From positions 7,186,603-7,250,602 of the forward strand of contig JABAKD010000002.1 in assembly GCA_012845835.1 (NCBI GenBank): a stretch of DNA of 64,000 nucleotides, read 5' to 3'. The position numbers and the translations under genes are program-made. The notes under the pieces are model-generated. The model was given only the letters and a program-made list of their open reading frames with translations, was not told where the DNA came from and did no database searches. The first letter of the stretch is position 1. The number at the start of each line of letters is the position of its first letter. This stretch comes from Undaria pinnatifida. Lineage: Eukaryota > Sar > Phaeophyceae > Laminariales > Alariaceae. Shown piece after piece: positions 56,700 through 64,000 of the stretch.

Positions 56700-57344
56700 T
56701 TAACTCGCCCTTCTCGCTCTGCGTTCAGAAGTCCATGTCAACGGGCACGAATACGTTCTCTGCTGTTCAGGCTGGTGCTCCAACGACCTTGCGGTGTTCT
56801 CGCTCGATGACTGCTGCATCAAATGGGTCTCGCTAGACGGTGGGGCATGGCTCTCTTTGGCCTGTGCTCCCTTCCGTTCTGCTCGTGCCTCTATTTGTGC
56901 TCGGCTTGCCTCGACGGCGTCTCGCTGGTCTTGCAACTCACATACTATTTCATATGCTCGCCGAGGCATTTCGACTCCGTATTGTTGGGTCGCTTCCGTT
57001 TCTTCAGCAGAGCAGGCCAGCTGGGTTTGATAGTCCCAGGTTGAGAAATCCCACTTCGGGGGCATGTCAGCTATGGCCTGCCGCAGAGCACCCGAGTAAT
57101 CCATGAAGCCCTCCGACAATCGGCTTGTGGCCCATTGATGCTGCTGTCCTTGTGCTGGATCATGCGTGGGATGCTCGGGTGACTGAACGGGTCTCCCCCT
57201 GGGCTGGTCTCTCTGGTTTCGCGGTCGTTATTTTTCTCTCCGGGCAGCTTCCTCGCGTCTGACCGCCGATACAGCAGCATCGAAGTTCTCATGAGGCCGA
57301 CGGCGCTCTTGTCCTGGCAGGTTGGCTCCGTTACTGGGGTCCAT
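56700..57344 (-). pseudogene. Broken 215-codon ORF, possibly Gag-like
   Basis: From an ATG at 57344 the frame runs to a TAA at 56700-56702 with a single internal TAA at codon 39 (after ...AARREK). The rest is hydrophilic, Gln/Glu/Arg-rich and partly coiled coil, with PPKWDFSTWDYQTQLACSAE. It begins about 50 bases from the right repeat (57395-57710), where a gag gene would start if the pair are LTRs and the element is read on the - strand. No zinc knuckle is seen, so the Gag reading is an inference from position. Confidence 0.4.
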
Positions 57345-57394
57345 TTTGCCCTAGCCCCTAGCACCGGTTATCTAGTCGTACGATCTTGCTAGCA

Positions 57395-57710
57395 TGATGG
57401 ATGAACCCAGGTGTTAAGGGCACAGGCTGCCTCGCGGAGATGGGAGTCACGAAATCCGGAGTGCCATCGGGCTGGGAAGAGAGAAGAAGTAGAAAATATG
57501 TATTAAAAAACTGAAAAGAAGGAAGGAAAGTGCAGTGCCACTCAGGGGCTTTTCCCACTCCCTTACGTGGTGACTCTAATCATGGGATTGGGGGCCACTT
57601 ATTTGTTTTATTATACGTATCCGTTCGGGAAACCATGGGTTCCCTCGCATCTCCGAAGATGCTACACCAAAATACCACATACTAAATCAGATTTGTACAC
57701 AGGCATAAAC
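57395..57710. repeat. Right member of the ~310 bp direct repeat pair (LTR-like)
   Basis: Shares GAGTCACGAAATCCGGAGTG, GGAAAGTGCAGTGCCACTCA and CCGTTCGGGAAACCAT with the left member. If this is the 5' LTR of a minus-strand element, the broken ORF follows directly. No clear primer binding site was identified. Confidence 0.65.
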
Positions 57711-58149
57711 GAACAAGGGGAGGGCGGCATTTTTAAGGAGCGGGGGGTTAGAGAAGGGGGGGGCGGGGGGGGGGGTTCCAAAATTTTAGGTCGCATGATT
57801 GTATAGGAGGTTTCTGTAGGCGTGGTGCTATCATAGGTCTAGGCGATGGTGGGGGTGGCGGAGAAGGATGGGACGGGGGGGTAGGTTAATTTTGAACTTG
57901 AAGATCATATACCTTTATGTCTTGTCTTCATACGAAGCCGTGCATCCAAGCGAATTACTCTGTACTTCTGTTGCTTGGTGCGGGGTATGTCCGTGGTACG
58001 TATCATATCATATATATCATGTTATTCGTTCAACCATTCTCTTGTGTCATACATTCTCAACGGTTATAAGCATGATACCACGCCGGACGGCATGGTTGAT
58101 CTTGTTTGAACACTATATCTCATCTGAACGCTTGTTGTTGTTGCTTTTG

Positions 58150-58260
58150 TGTGACTGGAAAACCAGAAGAACGTACAGAAAAGGAGCAACGTGCCGCCAT
58201 GTATCCGAGGCTGGCGGAGTATTCATACACTCCAATCCCCTGTCTTCGCCAGAGCAATTA
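58150..58260 (+). other. Coding-like patch
   Basis: One frame reads TGKPEERTEKEQRAAMYPRL then AEYSYTPIPCLRQSNY before a stop, with an acceptor-like CAG nearby. The composition looks coding, but no donor or partner exon could be fixed. It might belong to the putative + strand gene(s) on either side. Confidence 0.15.
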
Positions 58261-58579
58261 TTAATGCGGTGCCTTGCCAGAGGACAAAAAACGCACCAAA
58301 GCGGAAACCCCGAACTATCTCGAGATAGCATGGTACAGTAATACCCTGTAGGACGAGGTCGTGACGAGGGGTTTTCACAGCACTAAACGGAGCCCCGTAC
58401 TAAAGGCTACCGCACCACGACTGTAGCTCATTTTTTTTTGGTATTGTAATTCTCCGTCGTCACTACAACCCTCAAAACTAATACACGGGTAACAACACCA
58501 ACATCATATCTCTTCTCTTCGACTACAATGAGTGGCAGCGTTTGACGAGGAAAATACGTGGCAATAGGAAAATTTGGGC

Positions 58580-59129
58580 GTCTACTGGAAACTTGACGCG
58601 GTGGTCAACCATAAGTCAGAGGGACGCTTATTATATAGAAGGCACTTGATGGCAGAGAAAAACGGAGTCCGGCCGGGAGAGGCATTTATCTCCCTGCCCC
58701 TTCTCTCCTCCGCCTTACTTGCAACTCCAGCCCCCCCCCCCCCCCGTCCGCCGCAGCAGGTATCACTCTATCCCCACCCCCTCCGCGGTGCTTACACCTC
58801 TCCCCCTTGCCGCCCCCGCCCCCCCGGACCTCCTCTTTGTACTGCTTGCAGCTACCCCCCCCCCCCCCCTCCTCGCCGCCTTGCTTGCACCACTTCCTCC
58901 CCTCCCCCTCCAATCCGCCATCCTTACCCCACCCCCCTCCGTCTCGAAAGAGATGCGTGGTCAATGGTCAAATTACTGAGGCACGCAACAAAAATGAGTA
59001 CGCCCCCCCCCCCCCCATGTCCGCCTCGCTTACAACTGCAGCCTTAATGAGTACGCCCCCTCCCTCGCGCGTTTTCCTCGCGTCCAGCTCCATCTCGGCC
59101 AGTAGTGTTTGGTCATCTATTTTCCGTAG
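58580..59129. other. C-rich low-complexity sequence upstream of the polyQ exon
   Basis: Poly-C and CT-rich tracts (58725-59075) give Pro-rich open frames on + and Gly-rich frames on -, none convincing. It includes ACAAAAATGAGTACGCCC, an end fragment of repeat family D. Confidence 0.5.
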
Positions 59130-59399
59130 CCGAAGAGGCGCTCAACACTGCTGATGTTTGGGGTGGTGACGGTGGTGGTAATCAACAGCAGCAGCAGCAG
59201 CAGCAACATCAGCAACTGGAGCAACAGCAGCAACAGCAGCAGGAGCATCAGCACCACCAGCACCGCCAGCAGGAGCAGGAGCAGCAGCAGCAGGAGAAGC
59301 AGCAGCTGGGGCAGCAGGAGCAGGAGCAGCAGCTGGGGCAGCAGAAGCAACAGCAGCAGCAGCAGGAGCAGCAGCTTGAACAACACCAGCAGCAGGAGG

Positions 59400-59430
<31 letters not shown>

Positions 59431-59650
59431 GCTGCAGCTGCAGCTGCAGAAGCTGCAGCAGCAGCAGGAGCAGGAGCAGCAACAGCTGCAACAGCAAGAG
59501 CAGGAGCGGCAAAAGTGCTACCTTGATCGTGACACGTGGCCAGAGTACATCCCGACGTTGTGGCCTCCGGCTGAATTGACGGAGCCGGTGGACTCACCAG
59601 ATGGCGGGCGGGACGCGGCTGGGAATGACGTTTCTGCCCTCGCATCCAAG
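59130..59650 (+). CDS. Polyglutamine-rich exon of an unidentified protein
   Basis: An acceptor (TTTTCCGTAG) and a consensus donor (AAG/GTAAGT) bracket 521 bases, phase 1 in and 0 out. The frame starts EEALNTADVWGGDGGG, then about 105 residues of Gln with Glu, His and Leu (CAG/CAA/GAG units from 59187 to 59515), then a unique tail QKCYLDRDTWPEYIPTLWPP and ELTEPVDSPDGG. The unique flanks and splice sites argue for a real exon over a bare repeat. The tail is not recognised. The donor is tandemly duplicated 25 bases downstream. A possible next exon is 63562-63615, in matching phase. Confidence 0.6.
59187..59515. repeat. CAG/GAG trinucleotide repeat within the polyQ exon
   Basis: Imperfect CAG tract with GAG, CAA, CAT and CTG interruptions. 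Frames also give poly-Ser/Ala/Leu on other strands, which accounts for the other long ORFs here. Confidence 0.95.
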
Positions 59651-59744
59651 GTAAGTTTCTGCCCTCGCATCCAAGGTAAGCGGGAAACACCCTGCACGAG
59701 AACCAACGTACAGCACTGGACACCTAACGAGAAAAAGGGCACAT

Positions 59745-60190
59745 AAATAAGGAACAGGGAAAAGCAGTAAGAAACAGGGTGCAGTACTGAGAAACAGGGT
59801 ACAGTAATAAGGAGTGCCTGGTAAGGTATGTTAACAAGAAACAGGGTACAGCAACAAGAAACGAGGTACAGTAATAAAACGGAAGGTACAGTATTAAGAA
59901 GCAGGGTACAGCACTAGGAAATAGGGAAAAACAGTGAGAAATGAGGTACAGCAACAAGAGACAGGAGGCCCAGTTACAAGAAACAGGGTACCGAAAAAAA
60001 CAAGGGGGACAATAATATGAAGGAGGGTACCGCAATAAGAAGCAATATGCGGTACAGTAATACGAAACAGGTTACAGCAATACGAAACAGGTCACAGCAA
60101 CAAGAAATAGGGTACATTCATAAGAAAGTCAGGTTGAAATTTACGGCAAAACAAGAAACAGGGCACAGTAGTAGGAAGAAAGGCAGGCTG
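59745..60190. repeat. GAAACAGGGTACAGTAATAA minisatellite
   Basis: About 20 imperfect units of 18-22 bp with the core AAACAGGGTACAG. It starts about 90 bases after the polyQ exon donor. Confidence 0.9.
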
Positions 60191-60599
60191 ATGACTACAG
60201 CAATATCTTGTATCGTTTAGCCGTCATTGTGAAGTTGGTGTAGAACCCACCCTCTCCCAAATGAGTAACTCAGCCTGGGTCGGAATTTCTGTTTCGTATT
60301 ACCAGATAACAAGTATTACATGATACTGCTGTATTTGAGCCGCTTTACTGTTTACGAAGAGTCTTGCATCCTTAATTTCAAGCGCTTTGTCGCCAAAAAG
60401 CATGGGTGCTGTGTAAGAAGTCAACATATTTCAACCCTACTATTAGGGCGTTTGCGATGTCCAAGTTATTTTGGGCTGGAAGAAAACGCCTGAAAACATC
60501 TTGAAGCCAATGAACGTCATGTATAAACCCGCCCACGAGAAAAATAGGTCGGACAGTACAAAAAGAAAATGACTGCTCCGATAGAGGTAGCAAGCATAT

Positions 60600-60830
60600 T
60601 ATGGCAAAAATTATTTCTGAGTACGTATCGGGACTGAGTTCCTTAACCCAATGTCGCTGGACTGCCATTGTGTTTGGCATTTTTTCTTCTCCATTTTACA
60701 CCTACTAATAGGTCAAAATGAGATTGATAATCGGGATGCATTTTCAATCAAGAAGGGTATGGAGCTCCGCTAGTGAGGACGAGCACTAGAAAAAAAAATG
60801 GTGCGCCTATACATACCGCAGCATGTATGT
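60600..60830. mobile_element. Decayed R1-family TIR element
   Basis: Contains the R1 words CTCCGATAGAGGTAGCA, TTGGGTTAAGGAACT (inverse sense), GGAGCTCCGC and GGTGCGCCTATACATACCGC near the expected ends. The minus-strand frame 60680-60378 runs from this repeat into unique sequence and is not credible as a gene. Confidence 0.45.
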
Positions 60831-60857
60831 GTCAGGAAAACGTAATTTCTCACCGTT

Positions 60858-61260
60858 TTTTTTTTCATTTTTTTGGTTGATTTTTCGTGGGCTGGGTTGG
60901 CCTTGGATAATGCCGTTCGACGGTTTCAGTTCTATTTATTGTTTATTGTGTTTATTAATTCCTTCCGACAACATAGCGTAGATGCATGTCGTTCCGATGT
61001 AAATCGAGTATCCTTCCGCAAAGCAGTAGTCTCTCCTATGACCGTCTGCCAATTTCTCACCGAGTTTTTCGTTGATTTTTCATGGGTTAGGTTGGCGTTG
61101 GATGATGCCGCTCGACGGTTTCAATACTGTTAATACATTGTTTTTATTGTTGCCCTCCGACAATATAGTGTACATATCGTTCCGACATGAACAGAATATC
61201 GTCCATGAAGCAAAAGCATCTCTCCTGTGACCCTCTGTCAAACACTTATCAATTTCCTTT
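60858..61260. repeat. Two tandem copies of a ~190 bp unit
   Basis: Shared words: TTGATTTTTCRTGGG, TTGGATRATGCCG, TCGACGGTTTCA, CCTCCGACAAYATAG and TCTCTCCTRTGACC. The copies start near 60870 and 61065. No coding evidence. Confidence 0.75.
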
Positions 61261-61272
61261 CCCCACACATTT

Positions 61273-61581
61273 TCATTTTAACCATTGTGTGTTTTCCGAC
61301 CCAAGTCCTACCAAATTCATTGGTAAATCGAAAACAAGCTGATGTCCGAAAAACGTGCGGTGCAGGCGGTTTCTGAAAGGGGGTAAGTTAATCCTGTGGC
61401 ATTTTACTATATGCTGCAATGTTAATAATTCCGCATCAATTTCAAGTAGTTTGTCCCTCAAAACACAGGAGGGGGGTCGAAGCTGGTTGGTCAGAAACTG
61501 CCCTCCATTCCATGCAGACGACGTGTAGATCGAACGAAAAAAACAACGACCATCGCCTTTTATCATAGTAGACCATACCAC
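61273..61581 (-). pseudogene. ORF fragment with an OTU-like GDGRCFFRSI motif
   Basis: The frame reads MIKGDGRCFFRSIYTSS and continues about 90 codons. D-G-x-C-x-F is the catalytic-Cys signature of OTU deubiquitinase-like proteases, which are often carried by transposons and large DNA viruses of protists. The catalytic His region is not seen and no neighbouring exon is evident, so it is at most a fragment. Confidence 0.3.
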
Positions 61582-61639
61582 TTACTGGTATTGGCGAACG
61601 CGGTGCACTAGACGGGGATGGCTAGCCACAGACATTGCT

Positions 61640-61890
61640 TGATTGAGTTCGGGCTGGGGTTGGGGCTGGGGTTGGGGCTGGGGTCGGGGTCGGGGTTGGA
61701 GTTGGCGTTGGGGTTGGGATCGGGGTCGGGGTCGGGGTTGGGTTAGGGCGGGGTTGGGGTTGGGGTTGGGGTTGGGTTAAGGTTGGGGTTGGGGTTGGGG
61801 TTGGGGTCGGGGTTGAGTTTAGGTTGGGATTGGGTTGGGGTGTGGGTTGGGTTTGGGTTGGGTTAGGGTTTGGGTTAGTTGTATTCGTAT
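61640..61890. repeat. GGGGTT / GGGTTAGGG-like repeat
   Basis: Degenerate GGGGTTGGGGTCGGG units with some GGGTTAGGG. A short inverse CCCTAACCCAAACC lies at 62009-62022. It is G-quadruplex prone and resembles interstitial telomere-like sequence, but is too degenerate to be a telomere. Confidence 0.85.
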
Positions 61891-62944
61891 CCAACACAGT
61901 GATTTTCTACCGTAATGTCGAACAATTGATGTAAGGTGAGGGTATCTTACCCTCGTATCTCACCGCTCTCTCGAAAAAACGGTTGTAATTCACTTCGAAT
62001 TATATCTAACCCTAACCCAAACCGAGGGATGACACCCTTCATCTCGTACAAAGTGTGCCCCAGCCAGGCTATCGAGCAGGAAGCAAGGGGCCCTCTTCTG
62101 CCAACGGCCTCGAGCTTCGTTTTGCCGTGCCTCCTCCCGCCTCTGGTCCCCTCGATCTTCACGTCGCCCTTTCTCGCTCGTTCACCTACCATCTGGTTGA
62201 CTTTTCCAACGCCGAATATATGGTGTTGTGCCACCCCCCCCCCCCGCCCCCCCCGCCCGCCCGATAGTCGCTCGCCACCTCTTTGCTTTTGCAAGCGTAA
62301 TGTTTATATATGACGAGCTGGTGCATTCCACAGCCGTCAGATTTCTGAGGGAGTCGCCGACGTATATCCTTGATGAGGATACACACCCAGTAGTACCCGC
62401 GATCGGAGTATCACACACAGCTTGCAACATATGAGCTTCGATGAAATCTTCCATCTCGCAGCTGGAGTGTATTTGTTTGTTTTATAATATCCTTTTGAGC
62501 TGCCCGACCCACCCTCTTACTCGCTGGTCATATTTTTGCCATTGTCCAACGTCGTATGCTGCTGTGCCCCCCCTCCCCCCCCCCCCCCCCCCCCGTGCGA
62601 TGGCTTATGGTCGTACGATGCTCTTACGGTTACGACCATATATGGCAATAGGTACACTCCCCGCCTTCGCCACCCGTTTCGAAAGGGACGTGTGGTCAAA
62701 CAAAAAAAAAATGACTAAAGCATGCAACCTCTCCCGCCGCTTGCCATCTGGTTGCATTTTTCCACGTTGTATGCTGCTATACTGCCCCACCACCATCTGC
62801 TCTATCAGCAGTCGCTTGCCATGTGGTTGGCATGACATTTTCCCAGGTCGACTATAGGTTGCTATGCTTACCGCCCCCCCGCGTAGTCATTTGAAATATC
62901 GTTGACCTTTTCCCATATCGCATGCTGTTATTCTCTCTTATTCC

Positions 62945-63060
62945 CCCCCAATGTTTGGTTGGTGAAAACCCGACGTGTTCCGTCCCGGCATAGTACGGAT
63001 GCGAGGGTCTATGGTCATGCGACTACGGCCATGCACAAACTGAGCCCCCCCCCCCCCCCC
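62945..63060 (+). repeat. Family D repeat, 3' end copy
   Basis: GTTGGTGAAAACCCGACGTG, CATAGTACGGATGCGAGG and GGCCATGCACAAACTGAG in order, same orientation as 32320-32665. It is followed by a C tract. Confidence 0.8.
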
Positions 63061-63561
63061 CCCCAACAATGTTTTGTCTCGAAAGGGGTGCGTGGTCAAT
63101 GGTAAGAAATCAGTAGGGCAACCTACAAACTACTACACCCCCCACTACTGTTAACAGGATGAAATTGCACAAGAAAACGGAAGCATCGCCACTTCATAGG
63201 CGAGCTCTCCTGCGCTACAACTGTGTTCGATCGAGGCTTTGTATACTTGGCAAGACCAGCCAACGAAATAAACTGTAGCCAAGCGCTTTTACACAAAGCC
63301 GGGTGCTTTTTTGCCCCCCCCTTTGTTGTTTGATAATTCATCCTGCTAGCAATGGATCTCCGTAAATAATAGTTGCTGGCGATCTCGTCACTTTTTCCAC
63401 CGCGTAGATATGCAGTTTTGCTGCCTCTGCCTACGACCAAAGCTACGGCAGGGGGGTCCCTTTCGAAGTTTTTTTTTTTTGTAGTAACTCGCGGTCACTC
63501 GCGCGTGTGACGCCCTTGTGTCTTTGCGTTGCCAACATTTCTTGCTGTTTTGGTTTTGCAG

Positions 63562-63615
63562 TATAAAACCGCTAAGGAATGGTTTGACCCGCTGCGCCAA
63601 ACGAATCGCTTCAAG
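63562..63615 (+). CDS. Short internal exon, unknown protein
   Basis: A strong acceptor (TTTTGGTTTTGCAG) and a GTTTGT donor bracket 18 codons: YKTAKEWFDPLRQTNRFK, phase 0 in and out. This would follow the polyQ exon (59130-59650) in phase. Composition is clearly protein-like. No family recognised; the gene would continue beyond the window. Confidence 0.45.
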
Positions 63616-64000
63616 GTTTGTTTCAGTGAGGTACAGAGTCACTCGTGCGAGTGGCTCAGACCAGGTAGTGGAAAACGGGGGGGTACCCCCTAGGGTAGCC
63701 TTGCTCCTACAAATATATAGTTTCTTGCCATCCGGTTGGCCTTTTCCCGCATCGCATGCTGTTCTTCCCCCGCCCCCTACTAGCAGTCGCTTTCCGTGAG
63801 GTTGGTATGTTCTTTCGTCATACGAGGTATGCCGTTGTCCCCCCCCCCGTTCCCCCCCTTCGAAGAGTTTGACAGTTTTCCACATCGTATGCTGTTGTCA
63901 TCTCCCCCCCCCCCCGATCAGTTGCCCTGTGGTTGTTGTCTTCCAACGTCGTATGCTGATTCGCTCTCCCCCCCCCCCGCTATTACTGGTCGATTGCCAT

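Larger units (their letters stand above)
62180..64000. repeat. Dispersed tandem unit TTGCCAT-GGTTG...CGTATGCTG-poly(C)
   Basis: Units of about 60-75 bp contain TTGCCATCTGGTTG, then TTTTCC, then CGTCGTATGCTGTT, and end in a C tract. Copies lie near 62195, 62515, 62740, 62815, 62905, 63725, 63785, 63855 and 63915, reaching the window edge. They alternate with CGAAAGGGRYGYGTGGTCAA words. Poly-Pro/poly-Gly ORFs here are by-products. Confidence 0.75.

Noticed and set aside
59117-59723. Poly-Leu and poly-Ala ORFs on the - strand
   Set aside because: Antisense frames of the CAG tract; the + strand Gln frame has unique flanks and splice sites.
60378-60680. 100-codon - strand ORF that might extend the OTU fragment
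   Set aside because: Its start lies in a decayed R1 repeat copy, so the apparent N-terminus is repeat sequence.
61640-62022. Chromosome end
   Set aside because: Telomere-like repeats are degenerate, short and followed by ordinary sequence.
3098-64000. CRISPR array
   Set aside because: Tandem repeats here are minisatellites without regular unique spacers, in a eukaryotic context.

Overview
The window looks like nuclear DNA of a eukaryote with large, repeat-rich introns and GT-AG splicing. A heterokont alga is the best guess, probably an Ectocarpus-like brown alga. That rests on overall style: multi-kb introns, poly-C/poly-G tracts, many TIR elements and minisatellites, and a selenoprotein glutathione peroxidase beside a voltage-gated proton channel. 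No taxonomic marker is present, so the assignment is an inference. Most long open frames lie in introns or repeats and are not genes.

Three genes can be rebuilt exon by exon with consistent splice phases. (1) ATAD3, the mitochondrial inner-membrane AAA+ ATPase: + strand, 1210-17881, 11 exons, 639 aa. (2) A voltage-gated proton channel (Hv1/HVCN1 type): - strand, 33266-24366, 7 exons, 472 aa, with a long C-terminal coiled coil and tail. (3) A glutathione peroxidase of GPX4/PHGPx type: + strand, 34440-44477, 7 exons, 177 aa, with an in-frame TGA at the catalytic position that must be read as selenocysteine. Genes 2 and 3 start head to head across about 1.2 kb. Genes 1 and 2 converge on a 6.5 kb island built from copies of one TIR element family.

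The right third is less certain: a possible first exon at 51447, a short exon at 52280-52345, a polyglutamine exon at 59130-59650 and a short exon at 63562-63615 that may belong to a gene leaving the window. Between them lie a repeat pair of about 310 bp (LTR-like) enclosing a broken ORF, a triplicated 280 bp unit, and several minisatellites.

The most unusual feature is shared by all three rebuilt genes. Introns next to many exons carry degenerate partial copies of that exon, some with usable splice sites and an open frame. Around ATAD3 exon 6 (four copies) and exon 8 (four copies) these form small decaying arrays. Introns also hold two well-bounded DNA transposon remnants (a PIF/Harbinger-like MITE with TAA duplications and a TA-flanked TIR element), a LINE 3' fragment, a tRNA-Ser(UGA) gene with a truncated second copy, and paired 110 bp hairpin elements.

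Functionally, ATAD3 links to mitochondrial membrane organisation. The proton channel and the selenoperoxidase both fit peroxide handling and charge balance, and their shared upstream region makes co-regulation plausible but unproven.
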